DNA from: Denitrobaculum sp965225735 | Lineage (GTDB): Bacteria; Pseudomonadota; Alphaproteobacteria; Kiloniellales; Kiloniellaceae | Assembly (NCBI GenBank): GCA_965225735.1 | Contig: CBDDBN010000005.1 | Location: 74,767-138,766 of the forward strand | Reading direction: 5' to 3' | Length of the DNA stretch: 64,000 nucleotides | Shown: piece by piece, positions 53,211 to 61,896 of the stretch | Layout of the letters: the number at the start of each line of letters is the position of its first letter | Position numbering within the stretch: position 1 is the first letter of the stretch | Translations under genes and position numbers: made by a program | The notes under the pieces: generated by a model | Seen by the model: only the letters and a program-made list of their open reading frames with translations | What the model was told of the DNA's origin: nothing | The model's database searches: none

Positions 53211-54242
53211 ATGAGCCAAGCGAAGAACCGGCAGATCACCCTTGCCTCTCGTCCGAGCGGCCCACCGACTGCCGAGAACTTTCAGCTTCTGGAAACCGAA
53301 GTGCCGGCGGTGGGCGACGGACAGATGCTGCTTAAGACCCTCTACCTTTCGCTGGACCCTTACATGCGTGGGCGGATGAACGATGCGCCTTCCTATGCCC
53401 CGCCGGTCGCTATCGGCGGTGTCATGACCGCAGGCACGGTCTGTGAAGTTGTCGAATCCCGACTGGATGACTATGCCGCAGGCGATATTGTTCTCGCTGG
53501 CAGCGGCTGGCAAGACTATGCGATCTCCGACGGTGAGGCGGTGCGGAAGCTCGATCCGGACGCAGGGCCCTTGTCTTATGCTTTGGGCGTATTGGGAATG
53601 CCCGGCTTTACCGCCTACATCGGCTTGCTGCAGATCGGCCAACCGAAGCCCGGTGAAACTGTCGTTGTCTCGGCGGCGTCGGGCGCGGTCGGCTCCGTGG
53701 TCGGACAGATCGCGAAGCTGAAGGGTTGCCGCGTTGTCGGTGTGGCCGGGTCGCTGGAAAAATGCGCTTACGTTTGCGACGATCTCGGCTTTGATCTCTG
53801 CCTCAACTACAAGGATACAGATTTTACTGACCAGTTGGCCAAGGCCTGTCCCGACGGCATCGACATTTATTATGAGAATGTCGGCGGCAAGGTCTTCGAG
53901 GCAGTGGTGCCTTTGCTCAACAACTGGGCCAGGATTCCGCTTTGCGGGATGATCGCATTTTACAATGCGACGGCTTTACCTGAGGGTCCGGACAAGACGC
54001 CGCTTTTGATGCGCAGCCTGCTAACCAAACGCATCACCATCCGTGGCTTTATTGTCTTTGACCACTACGCGGATTTTCCGGCCTTTTTCAAGGATATGAC
54101 AGGCTGGTTGAAAGACGGTTCCGTCTCCTACCGCGAGGATATGGCTGAGGGGCTTGAAAACGCACCGAGCGCTTTCATGGGACTCCTGCAGGGGAAGAAT
54201 TTCGGCAAACTGGTGGTGAAGGTCGCAGATCCCTCACGGTAA
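53211..54242 (+). CDS. NADP-dependent oxidoreductase (leukotriene B4 dehydrogenase/CurA-like MDR)
   Basis: A 343-residue zinc-free medium-chain reductase: LSLDPYMRGRM at the N-terminal domain, the nucleotide motif AASGAVGSVVGQIAKLKG, and DIYYENVGGKVFEAVVPLLN. Relatives include CurA and leukotriene B4 12-hydroxydehydrogenase; they reduce the C=C bond of alpha,beta-unsaturated carbonyls using NADPH. It is 42 bases after denD. The substrate here is unknown. Confidence 0.88.
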   Translation: MSQAKNRQITLASRPSGPPTAENFQLLETEVPAVGDGQMLLKTLYLSLDPYMRGRMNDAPSYAPPVAIGGVMTAGTVCEVVESRLDDYAAGDIVLAGSGWQDYAISDGEAVRKLDPDAGPLSYALGVLGMPGFTAYIGLLQIGQPKPGETVVVSAASGAVGSVVGQIAKLKGCRVVGVAGSLEKCAYVCDDLGFDLCLNYKDTDFTDQLAKACPDGIDIYYENVGGKVFEAVVPLLNNWARIPLCGMIAFYNATALPEGPDKTPLLMRSLLTKRITIRGFIVFDHYADFPAFFKDMTGWLKDGSVSYREDMAEGLENAPSAFMGLLQGKNFGKLVVKVADPSR

Positions 54243-54268
54243 CGGAACGCGGAACCGCGACCCTGCCG

Positions 54269-54985
54269 CTATATCTTTTCGATCACCGCATGCGGTTCTG
54301 ACCGAAGGATCCGGAGCGTCTTATCCGCGGCCAGAACGTCCGTGGCGGCGTCCCGGCAACCACCGTAGTCGTTGTAGTCGTCGAGGATGATGACGCCGCC
54401 TTTGCTGAGCACAGGCGAGACCGTTTCCATGCAAAAGCGGACAGGGTCGTACCAGTCACAGTCGATGTGCGCGAGGCTCAGCCTGTCGGTCGGTGCAAAG
54501 CTGACAGTGTCTTCGAACAGGCCTTTCTCTAGGATGATTTTCTGACCGTCGACGTCCAGGCCGAAGTCTTGAAAGCTCTGCACGACTTTGTCGTAGAGGT
54601 TCTCTTCATAGCCATAGTAGCGATCGCCGCCTATCCCTTGGGACTGACCGTTCTTGATCACTTCGTAACGTTCATGGGTGTCTTTGCCATCGCGCTCCGA
54701 GGGCGGCGGGATCATATCGAAGACGTCGTACCCTAGAAATCTGCGTCCGGTTCCGCGATTGGCGAGGTAGATGGCCGATCCGCCCAGTGCGATTCCGAAC
54801 TCGGCAAAGTCGCCTGCGATCTCCGCCTGTTCGATGCGCTGCAATTCCCGTTCGAGCGACCTGAATTTGTCATCCGACAAGTAGGTGAGGTTGCGATCCT
54901 TGATCTTCCTGGCAAGAGGTGGCACAGGCGCTGGTGCTTCTTTTCCGCGTAAGCCGTTCAGAACTTTTTTTGCGAAGGCATACAT
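54269..54985 (-). CDS. TylF/MycF-type class I SAM methyltransferase
   Basis: A 238-residue methyltransferase: GDFAEFGIALGGSAIYLA (SAM-binding glycine region) and LAHIDCDWYDPVRFCME, then GGVIILDDYNDYGGC, whose Asp cluster binds metal in the macrocin O-methyltransferase (TylF) family. Such enzymes modify sugars of antibiotics or of surface glycans. It stands alone, with a short basic N-terminal segment and no biosynthetic cluster. It ends 26 bases from the end of the opposing oxidoreductase gene. Confidence 0.85.
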   Translation of the reverse strand: MYAFAKKVLNGLRGKEAPAPVPPLARKIKDRNLTYLSDDKFRSLERELQRIEQAEIAGDFAEFGIALGGSAIYLANRGTGRRFLGYDVFDMIPPPSERDGKDTHERYEVIKNGQSQGIGGDRYYGYEENLYDKVVQSFQDFGLDVDGQKIILEKGLFEDTVSFAPTDRLSLAHIDCDWYDPVRFCMETVSPVLSKGGVIILDDYNDYGGCRDAATDVLAADKTLRILRSEPHAVIEKI

Positions 54986-55224
54986 CTACCAACTCCAGCA
55001 AAGTGGCGGGACTTGGCGGCGTCTCGGTTCGTATGAACCGGATAAACGAAATTTCAAAGGGCCGTCGAAGGCACTTCTATCAAACAGGCACGAAAAAACG
55101 CCGCGAGTCATCGATCTTGCGGTCGAGTTTGGCATGAAAAAGTGCGGTTCACCTAGGCAAAAACGTAATTGTACATATTAGCTTTTGCGAAGGCGCAAGA
55201 TTGGAAGAACGACATGTATCGATC

Positions 55225-55257
55225 GAACCGCCCGCGCTGCGAAGGCGTAGGCGGTTC
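55225..55257 (-). terminator. Hairpin after the XRE regulator
   Basis: GAACCGCC (55225-55232) pairs with GGCGGTTC (55250-55257) across a 17-nt loop. It lies just downstream of the leftward XRE gene ending at 55280; no long U-tract is seen in that direction. Confidence 0.5.
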
Positions 55258-55279
55258 TCGTCGTGCTCGATCCGGTTCC

Positions 55280-55645
55280 TTAGGCTTCTTCAGCCAAGGT
55301 GCGGCAGAGCTGGCTCACGGCGTTCTGGTGACGCTCATTGGTGATCCGCGTAAAGTTACGCGCCAGATCCAGGCAGACACGCTGACGAGCTGGGATCGTC
55401 GATTCGGTCTCGTCCATTCCATCGTAGAAATAGCTGACGTCCACACCAAGGACTTCGGCGATTTCATAGAGACGGCCGGCGGACACCCGATTTGTCCCGC
55501 GCTCGTACTTGTGGGCTTGCTGATAAGTGACACCAATCAGATTCGCAAGATGCTGCTGGGTCAGCCCCAACATTGTGCGCCGTGCGCGGATTCTCTGTCC
55601 GACATGCACTTCGATTTTTCTCGTTTGGGGGGAAAATTTGCTCAC
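55280..55645 (-). CDS. XRE-family transcriptional regulator
   Basis: A 121-residue HTH regulator: VGQRIRARRTMLGLTQQHLA, then TYQQAHKYERGTNRVSAGRL, with a helical tail (DETESTIPARQRVCLDLAR). The HTH is about 60% identical by eye to that at 21099-21482, so they are paralogues. Its 5' region at 55646-55883 is AT-rich. The targets are unknown. Confidence 0.88.
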   Translation of the reverse strand: MSKFSPQTRKIEVHVGQRIRARRTMLGLTQQHLANLIGVTYQQAHKYERGTNRVSAGRLYEIAEVLGVDVSYFYDGMDETESTIPARQRVCLDLARNFTRITNERHQNAVSQLCRTLAEEA

Positions 55646-56015
55646 TCTGTTTCACCTCTACGGGTAATGTGGTTGAGTGTCATCTTGATTATGTTACTTA
55701 TGATTGTGACATAGTGCCATCGTATGAACGCAAAAACAACAAAAATTTCCAAAAAGCGGAAGCGTTTCACCGAGGCTATCATCGGATAAATTTAGGTTTC
55801 TCATAACGAGAGTGGAAAAATTTATCTTTTTAATCAACGAAGTAATCCGGTTCTGCGGGTTGGCATGACCTGCATGAAAATAAATGCCACCAAGGAGCCG
55901 TTATTCAAGTGTTGCGAATCTATTACGAGAAAACTGTCAACAGTCTGCTGCGGGTGTCGAGGGTTGCGTCTGGTCACTTATTTGCTGTGGCAGAAACGCT
56001 CCGCAGAAACTGAAG
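55646..56015. other. AT-rich intergenic region
   Basis: The left 230 bases are AT-rich and contain the promoter of the leftward XRE gene. A 34-codon frame starting with GTG at 55910 lacks support. No repeats or hairpins stand out. Confidence 0.4.
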
Positions 56016-56231
56016 ATGTATAGAAGTTCGCCCTCTTTGGCGCGCAATTGGCGAATTTGGCGCACAGATCTCTCAGAATGTCTGGGCCGGTGCCGTTTGG
56101 TTTTCCCCGATACGGAGGATAGGCGTAAGGCCCTTGTCGAACTGGCCAGCGGTATGAAGTCTTTTGGGGTTGCGCGCAAAGGTTTCGCCATGCGGGATCT
56201 TGTGACCCTGCATCGGCGCTTATACGCGTGA
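56016..56231 (+). CDS. Small hypothetical protein (71 aa)
   Basis: A basic 71-residue frame beginning MYRSSPSLARNWRIW and ending RDLVTLHRRLYA. The composition (many Arg, helical C-terminal half) is protein-like, but there is no obvious ribosome-binding site and no family I recognise. The open frame extends upstream to 55884, though that part reads less like protein. It may be a regulator-sized protein or a chance frame. Confidence 0.35.
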   Translation: MYRSSPSLARNWRIWRTDLSECLGRCRLVFPDTEDRRKALVELASGMKSFGVARKGFAMRDLVTLHRRLYA

Positions 56232-56311
56232 CACTGCGTGGATTCTTTAAGAGCCAGAATCTTTAGGTGGAGTAGCTGTCAGGCGACGCCGGCCGTTTGT
56301 GGGCTATTTGG

Positions 56312-56845
56312 TCAGATCGCGACGCTGACAACCTGCGATGCTTGCCCGTAAAGCAGGGGTTCTGCGCCTGCGCGGCGATAGGCTTCGCTAGACTGGCTGT
56401 GACGCTGTGCCCGTTGTCGGCTGAGAAATTCTGGACTAGCAGCCTCGGCTTCACCGTTCTGCGCCATCAGATGCGTTGCGAAGCCGCTGCTCGCTGGCGC
56501 TTGCCGCAGAGTTTGCTCGGGTGAAATGCGTTGAAAGCCGTAGCCGCTGTGCCTGCCGCGCTCATCGAGCTCAATACGCTCTAAACTGTGGCCTGCGGGA
56601 CCGCGATCACCTCGCGACAGCCGCTTTTCAGCGAAGGGGGTATCATCATGGTCGCTGGAACGACTGCGTTCAGATCCTTCCTGGCGCGCTTTGTCACGCA
56701 AGAAACCTAGCGCCGTCTCATTGTCCAGAACGACCGGAGGGACCGCTTCAATCGCCCGGCCGCCGCCCTGCGACGCGGCGCGGCCTATAGGCCTGGCGAC
56801 GGTCACCTTCACGGGTCCGGGGTTGATTTTGCTAAGCTCAGTCAT
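56312..56845 (-). CDS. Hydrophilic hypothetical protein
   Basis: A 177-residue protein, mostly polar and probably disordered in the middle (EGSERSRSSDHDDTPFAEKR). The C-terminus (SEAYRRAGAEPLLYGQASQV) resembles the tails of small uncharacterised alphaproteobacterial proteins as I remember them, and this is my main reason for believing the gene. There is no signal peptide, membrane helix or Cys motif. It lies divergent from the c-di-GMP gene across an AT-rich region. Confidence 0.6.
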   Translation of the reverse strand: MTELSKINPGPVKVTVARPIGRAASQGGGRAIEAVPPVVLDNETALGFLRDKARQEGSERSRSSDHDDTPFAEKRLSRGDRGPAGHSLERIELDERGRHSGYGFQRISPEQTLRQAPASSGFATHLMAQNGEAEAASPEFLSRQRAQRHSQSSEAYRRAGAEPLLYGQASQVVSVAI

Positions 56846-57228
56846 TCCGTTTCTGGCATCTGTAACGACGAAGCCCCCGCAGTATCGGGAGCTCTGATGA
56901 CTACAATATATATCTAATTTTACGCAAATTAAATAAAGAAATCGTGATTTATAAAATTAACCATCTTTGTTAATAATAAAAATCGCTGTAATCTGGGAAA
57001 TAGTCAATTATTTACACGTATTTATCAAAATGACGGAAAATTTTTGCCTGTGATAAGTCAATCATTGTTCACTGTTCTTTAAGGTGCCTGCGATATCCCT
57101 CGAAAGCTATGCCGGTATCTTCTTTTTGCGAGCGGTGGACAGGCAGCGTTCTATGAAAGAAGGCGGTAAGGGTGGATAAACCCCTTTCCAAGTAGGAAGG
57201 TGGGCGCTTCAGGTAGGAGAGCGGGACC
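56846..57228. other. AT-rich divergent promoter region
   Basis: 383 bases without a gene. Bases 56897-57070 are AT-rich. A candidate promoter is listed separately. Confidence 0.45.
56967..56994 (+). promoter_or_regulatory. Candidate promoter of the GGDEF/EAL gene
   Basis: TTGTTA (56967-56972) and TAATCT (56989-56994) with a 16-base spacer inside the AT-rich block, directed at the gene starting at 57229. The 5' leader would be long (about 230 bases). Confidence 0.35.
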
Positions 57229-59049
57229 GTGACACGGTCGGAATCTACACGGCATCTTTTGGATGAGATCGGGCGCTTGCGCGCGGCCATCGACGCGTCG
57301 GGAGACATCCTCTACGACTGGGATCTAGCGGCGGATACTATCTGCTGGACCGGCCGTGCCTCGGATATCTTCGGTGCGGCGGGCGACTCTCTGCCCGTAT
57401 CTGGTGACGGTTGGAGCGGAAAGCTCAGTCCCGAGGATCTGCCGCAACGCGCACGCGCCTTGACCGAGCACTTTGCCGGTATAGCGGAATACGATGTCGA
57501 GTACCGGATCCGGGCGGACGATGGCAGCCTTCGCTGGGTCCATGACCGCGGGTCCGTGGAACTTTCCGCTTCCGGCGTACCGGAGCGTATGAAGGGGACC
57601 CTGCGCTGTATCGATCGGCGCAAGCAGACCGAAGCGCGGCTCGAGTACCTGGTGAACTATGACGAACTGACCGGGCATTTCAATAAGCTGAGGCTGCGGG
57701 AGGCCCTAGAGCAGTCGATGGCACGGTCCGAGCGTGCCGGAAAGCCGGGTGCTTTCGTCGTTGTCGGTGTCGACAAGCTCGGAATGATCAATGCCGCCTA
57801 CGGGTGCGAATCCGGCGATGCGATCCTTGTGGACGTCGCGCGTTGCCTGGACGATTGTCTGCGTGTCAGCGATACGGTCGGCCGTTTGGGTGGCGATCGC
57901 TTTGGGATCGTGCTCGAGGGCCGGGACGAACGAGATGCAGACGTTGTCGCCGATCGCGTTCTCAGCGCAATCCGCAGTCTCTTCGTTGATATCGATGCGG
58001 GCCGTCTTCACGTTTCCGCCTCGGCGGGTATTGCGAGCTTCCCTTCTGCCGGCCAGAATAGTCTGGACATCATCACCCGGGCAGAGAGTGCGCTGTTGGA
58101 TGCCAAGGCCAAGGGGCGAGATTGCGTCCATGCCTATGAAGTAACCGAAGAGCAGCGCAGCGAGTATCGAACCTCTGTCGGTATCGGCGCGGAGGTGCGT
58201 GAAGCAATCAAGGAAAACCGTCTGGTTCTCGCTTACCAGCCTCTGGTCGAAGCCAGTTCAGGGAAAACCACCTGTTATGAATGCCTGCTGCGTATGTATG
58301 CGCCGGACGGCAGCCTGGTGCCTGCCGGACGCTTTATTCCGGTGGTCGAAAAGCTGGGTCTGATGCGTGCCGTCGACCGCTTGGTGCTGGATCTTGTATT
58401 ACAGGATCTGGAACGGCATCCGGAGGTTATGCTGGCCTTTAACATCTCTGGCCTAACGGTTGCCGACCGCTCCTGGTTGCGCAGCCTGCAGGGCCGCTTG
58501 AGAGACAAGCGCCAGGTCGCAGAACGTATCATCCTCGAGATCACGGAAACGGCAGCGCTTTACGACAACGATGAGTCGGCACGCTTCGTCGAAGCCGTCC
58601 GTGCCCTGGGCTGCCAGGTGGCGATCGATGACTTTGGCGCGGGGTACACGACCTTTCATCATCTCAAGACCCTGCCGGTCGACATCGTCAAGATCGATGG
58701 CTCTTTCGTGCGGGATATTCAGTCTTCACCCGACAACCAGCTTTTCGTGCGCAACCTTCTCTCGCTGGCGAAAGCGTTAGACCTCAAGACCGTCGCGGAA
58801 TGTGTCGAAACCCAGGAAGATTCGGACTTTTTGAAGTCTGAAGGTGTCGATCTTCTGCAGGGTTACTTCTTCGGCAAACCCGAACTTCAACCCGAATGGC
58901 AAACGATCGACCGGAAGCTGATCGCGGGCGGCGCTAAACTCAATCCCGACTTCGCAAATGGTGAGACCGGATTGAACAGCGAAGCCGACGCGCAAGACAC
59001 CCAGTCGATGCTGCTGGTTCCACTTCCGGCGGTCGGACAGTCTCAATAA
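57229..59049 (+). CDS. PAS-GGDEF-EAL protein, likely c-di-GMP phosphodiesterase
   Basis: A 606-residue cytoplasmic protein: PAS (about 15-130), GGDEF (155-305) and EAL (320-570). The cyclase signature is RLGGDRFGIVLEG (residues 221-225 GGDRF instead of GGDEF/GGEEF), and the substrate-binding His is Cys (AAYGCESGD), so cyclase activity is probably lost. The EAL half retains its catalytic set: E in YECLLR (near 351), N in AFNIS, E in LEITET, DDFG (near 466), K in VKIDGS, E in AECVET and the QGYFF loop. It should hydrolyse c-di-GMP, perhaps activated by GTP at the degenerate site. GTG start, with GGAG upstream. Confidence 0.92.
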   Translation: MTRSESTRHLLDEIGRLRAAIDASGDILYDWDLAADTICWTGRASDIFGAAGDSLPVSGDGWSGKLSPEDLPQRARALTEHFAGIAEYDVEYRIRADDGSLRWVHDRGSVELSASGVPERMKGTLRCIDRRKQTEARLEYLVNYDELTGHFNKLRLREALEQSMARSERAGKPGAFVVVGVDKLGMINAAYGCESGDAILVDVARCLDDCLRVSDTVGRLGGDRFGIVLEGRDERDADVVADRVLSAIRSLFVDIDAGRLHVSASAGIASFPSAGQNSLDIITRAESALLDAKAKGRDCVHAYEVTEEQRSEYRTSVGIGAEVREAIKENRLVLAYQPLVEASSGKTTCYECLLRMYAPDGSLVPAGRFIPVVEKLGLMRAVDRLVLDLVLQDLERHPEVMLAFNISGLTVADRSWLRSLQGRLRDKRQVAERIILEITETAALYDNDESARFVEAVRALGCQVAIDDFGAGYTTFHHLKTLPVDIVKIDGSFVRDIQSSPDNQLFVRNLLSLAKALDLKTVAECVETQEDSDFLKSEGVDLLQGYFFGKPELQPEWQTIDRKLIAGGAKLNPDFANGETGLNSEADAQDTQSMLLVPLPAVGQSQ

Positions 59050-59052
59050 CCA

Positions 59053-59982
59053 TCACGCCTTCGTCCGCGGCGCTTTCAAAAATGCCTGTTCGGGGCTTGT
59101 TTGAATAGGCGCCGTTTGCGTCAGCCAATCGCCGAACATAGCGAGCGCCTGATTGGGCCGGCTGTGTGCCGGACGAACGAAGTATACACCTCGCCCGGTG
59201 TAGCGCGGCTCCGGTATGACGATTCGCAATCGGCCCTCATGCAGATCCTCTGAGATCAGTGACAGATCGCCCAAAGCGACACCATGACCGGCTTCGGCGG
59301 CGCGTACCGCCATGTCGAGTGTCTCAAAGGCCGGTCCCTGATCGCCTGCAGGAAAATCCAGTCCGACTTCCGAGAGCCACCAAGGCCAGTCGCGCCGATC
59401 GGTTGTCGTATGCAAGAGGGTCGTTTCAGGCCAAAAGCCATGATGTGTTGATGTTGCCGTATCTCCTGGCCGGTCAGCGGCGGTGACAGGGGCTAGGCAC
59501 TCACGCGCAAGGCAGTCGGCCTGACAGGCGGGCCAGCTGCCATCGCCATAGAGGATCGCGGCATCGAAACTGTCGCTGTCCAGTTCGGCAGGATGCAGCG
59601 TAATGGTGATGCGCACATCGATGCGCGGGTGTAGAGCCGCAAATTCGGGGAGGCGCGGCATCAGCCAGCGCACAGCGAAGGTCGGCATGACCTGAAGCCG
59701 TAAAACGTCGGAAGCGCGCAGAAGTTTCTCGGCCGCGTGATCTAACTGGGTCAGAGCATCCGTCACGGCTGGCGCCAAAGAGCGCCCATTTTCCGTAAGT
59801 GAGAGCGCGTTTGCGCTGCGGGAAAAAAGTTTGCTGCCGAAGTGATCCTCAAGGTTCCTGACCTGTCGGCTGACCGCGCCCTGCGTTACGCAAAGCTCTT
59901 CGGCGGCCCTAGTCAAGTTTCCGTGACGCGCGGCGGCCTCGAAGGCGCGCAGGGCATTCAGCGATGGCAGGTGTCGGTACAT
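59053..59982 (-). CDS. LysR-family (GcvA-like) transcriptional regulator
   Basis: A 309-residue LysR regulator: HTH region LPSLNALRAFEAAARHGNLT, CVTQGAVSRQVRNLE, and a C-terminal periplasmic-binding-like effector domain. It is divergent from a ureohydrolase gene across 125 bases holding two T-N11-A sites, so it very likely controls that gene in response to a guanidino or related compound. It ends three bases beyond the stop of the GGDEF/EAL gene. Confidence 0.92.
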   Translation of the reverse strand: MYRHLPSLNALRAFEAAARHGNLTRAAEELCVTQGAVSRQVRNLEDHFGSKLFSRSANALSLTENGRSLAPAVTDALTQLDHAAEKLLRASDVLRLQVMPTFAVRWLMPRLPEFAALHPRIDVRITITLHPAELDSDSFDAAILYGDGSWPACQADCLARECLAPVTAADRPGDTATSTHHGFWPETTLLHTTTDRRDWPWWLSEVGLDFPAGDQGPAFETLDMAVRAAEAGHGVALGDLSLISEDLHEGRLRIVIPEPRYTGRGVYFVRPAHSRPNQALAMFGDWLTQTAPIQTSPEQAFLKAPRTKA

Positions 59983-59994
59983 CTGAGTCTGCTA

Positions 59995-60007
59995 TGAGTT
60001 TTTCTCA
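59995..60007. promoter_or_regulatory. LysR-type box (LysR-proximal copy)
   Basis: TGAGTTTTTCTCA fits the T-N11-A LysR box and has 4-bp inverted arms. CAGTCTTAGC follows it, the same sequence context as the copy at 60080. Confidence 0.5.
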
Positions 60008-60079
60008 GTCTTAGCTTCAGATTAAATCGCTGGTCTCCAGTAGACGCAACAGACTTAATTGACTCGAGGGCAGTCATGC

Positions 60080-60092
60080 TGATTTTTACTCA
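60080..60092. promoter_or_regulatory. LysR-type box (ureohydrolase-proximal copy)
   Basis: TGATTTTTACTCA fits T-N11-A and is followed by GTCTAGC, so it repeats the element at 59995 in direct orientation, 85 bases away. It lies 15 bases before the ureohydrolase start, where bound regulator could block transcription or translation start. Confidence 0.5.
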
Positions 60093-60107
60093 GTCTAGCG
60101 AAGGGCC

Positions 60108-61139
60108 ATGAACATGAGTGCTGAACCGAGAGACCGTGACGTTTCGCGCAACCACAAGGTCTTTATGGAAGGCCTCTACTGGTGGGGTATCCCGACGCTC
60201 TTCCGCTGTCCGATCGCTGAGACACCCGATGACAGCGACATCGTGTTGGTCGGCGTTCCGCACAGCACAGGGAATGGCACGACCGAGCGGGATCAGCATC
60301 TGGGGCCGCGCGCCGTACGCGACATATCGGCTTTAGGCCGGCGCGTGCATATGAAGTTTCAGGTCGACCCCTGGCAGACCTGCCGCATTCACGACCTCGG
60401 GGATGTGCCGCTGCCGGAAGGCAATAACAACGAACGGTCGATCGAGGATATTACGGCCTTTTATCGCAACATCGACGCGGCTGGCGCGCGACCGGTTTCG
60501 ATTGGCGGCGACCACTCGATCACCGGTGGGATTCTACAGGCGTTGGGCGGAGCGCAGTCCAAGCTGACTGGCGGCGAAAAGGTCTCGATCCTACACTTCG
60601 ACGCCCACACGGACACTTTCCAGCACATGGACCACTTTCTGGGCGCGCGCAAATCCGCGGCGCACTGGGCCGCCTATCTGGTGCGCGACGGTCACGTAGA
60701 TGCCAGCCGAAGCGTTCAGGTCGGCATTCGCGGCAATCCTCGGACGCTGAACTGGCTAAAGCCGAGTTACGATCTCGGCTACGAGGTCATCACCATGGAC
60801 CGATACGAGGAACTGGGGCCGGACAACTGCATCGAGATCATCCGGAATCGGATTGGCGACCGGCCAGTCTATATTACCTTCGATCTGGATTGCCTGGATC
60901 CCACGGTGGCGCCGGGCGTGGCGAACATAGAAGCTGGCTCTACGGGTTTCACCGTCGCGCAGGCTGTTAAGCTCATGCACGCGGTGCGCGGTCTGAATGT
61001 GATCGGTGGGGATGTGGCCTGCCTGATGCCGACGCGCGACAATCCCAACCGTATTACCTCAATGGTCGCGAATGCCGTGATGTTCGAGATGATTTGCCTG
61101 ATTGCCGATCGGCAAAAGCAGCTAGAAGCCGCAGGCTAA
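60108..61139 (+). CDS. Ureohydrolase-family protein (agmatinase-like, substrate uncertain)
   Basis: A 343-residue binuclear Mn enzyme of the arginase/agmatinase fold. Metal ligands are all present: GGDH136S, D165-A-H167-T-D169 and D259-L-D261. The C-terminal motif that normally reads D-V-V-E and places a Glu against the guanidinium group is GGDVACLMP, i.e. Cys305 in the Glu position, and the GTPE loop is ANIEAG. The substrate may therefore not be agmatine or arginine. It is preceded by LysR-type boxes and a divergent LysR gene. ATG 60108 and ATG 60114 are both possible starts; AAGGG stands just upstream. Confidence 0.85.
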   Translation: MNMSAEPRDRDVSRNHKVFMEGLYWWGIPTLFRCPIAETPDDSDIVLVGVPHSTGNGTTERDQHLGPRAVRDISALGRRVHMKFQVDPWQTCRIHDLGDVPLPEGNNNERSIEDITAFYRNIDAAGARPVSIGGDHSITGGILQALGGAQSKLTGGEKVSILHFDAHTDTFQHMDHFLGARKSAAHWAAYLVRDGHVDASRSVQVGIRGNPRTLNWLKPSYDLGYEVITMDRYEELGPDNCIEIIRNRIGDRPVYITFDLDCLDPTVAPGVANIEAGSTGFTVAQAVKLMHAVRGLNVIGGDVACLMPTRDNPNRITSMVANAVMFEMICLIADRQKQLEAAG

Positions 61140-61169
61140 CAAGCGCATCAGGTCGAAACGAACTCAGAT

Positions 61170-61796
61170 CTATTTGTCTTTGCTGTCCGATTTGCTGATG
61201 ACGTCGAGCTGTTTCTGAAGCTCTTCGACCTTGGTCTTCAGATCGTCCAGCGATTCGGCAGCGGAGACGTCCGCCTCAGGTTTCTCGTCGCTTTTTTCCG
61301 GGGCCTTGCCGTTTTCAGTTCCGCTGTCCGGTCCGAGGGGCGTCCACATCTTCATGGCGTTTTCGAACATTGCCATGTTCTGCTTACCCATCTCCTCCAG
61401 ATTACCGAAGGGGAACATGCCGCCAAAGGTTTCCTGCATCGACTGGCGCAGCTTTTCCTGATTGGTTGCGAAGCCTTCCATCATATGTTCCAGGTAGCGC
61501 GGCACCATCCATTGCATGTTATCGCCGTAAAAGCCGATAAGCTGCCGCAGGAAGTTGATCGGCAGCAGGTTCTGTCCCTTGGCTTCCTCCTCGACGATGA
61601 TCTGGGTCAGGACAGCACGCGTGATGTCGTCGCCGGTCTTTGCGTCATAGACAACAAAATCGATGTCCTCCTGAACCATCTGACAGAGATGATCCAGTGT
61701 TACATAGCTGCTGGTCGCCGTATTGTAGAGACGGCGATTGGCATACTTCTTAATGGTGATCGGCCCGTTATCGCCGTTTGTTGTTTTCGCCGACAC
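61170..61796 (-). CDS. phaR: Polyhydroxyalkanoate synthesis repressor PhaR
   Basis: A 208-residue PhaR: the N-terminal DNA-binding PHB_acc_N domain (ITIKKYANRRLYNTATSSYV to TRAVLTQIIVEEE), followed by PHB_acc (INFLRQLIGFYGDNMQWMVP), which senses PHB, and an acidic coiled-coil tail. It represses phasin and PHB genes and is released when granules form. It is divergent from the PhaE-like/phaC genes across 284 bases with a CTGCGCAG-type palindrome. It converges with the ureohydrolase gene, 30 bases apart. Confidence 0.94.
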   Translation of the reverse strand: MSAKTTNGDNGPITIKKYANRRLYNTATSSYVTLDHLCQMVQEDIDFVVYDAKTGDDITRAVLTQIIVEEEAKGQNLLPINFLRQLIGFYGDNMQWMVPRYLEHMMEGFATNQEKLRQSMQETFGGMFPFGNLEEMGKQNMAMFENAMKMWTPLGPDSGTENGKAPEKSDEKPEADVSAAESLDDLKTKVEELQKQLDVISKSDSKDK

Positions 61797-61886
61797 GCTT
61801 ACTTGCCTTTCGTTTCGACTTAAGCGGACACAACCCGCTCAAGCGGTGAAACACCTGAGTATTAACGACTTCGCTAGTGCGATATT

Positions 61887-61896
61887 GCTGCGCAGC
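61887..61896. promoter_or_regulatory. Palindrome GCTGCGCAGC, candidate PhaR site
   Basis: A perfect 10-bp palindrome 90 bases upstream of phaR in the region it shares with the PHB synthase genes. PhaR of other alphaproteobacteria is reported to bind TGC-containing dyads, as I remember it. Autoregulation is the natural reading. Confidence 0.45.
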
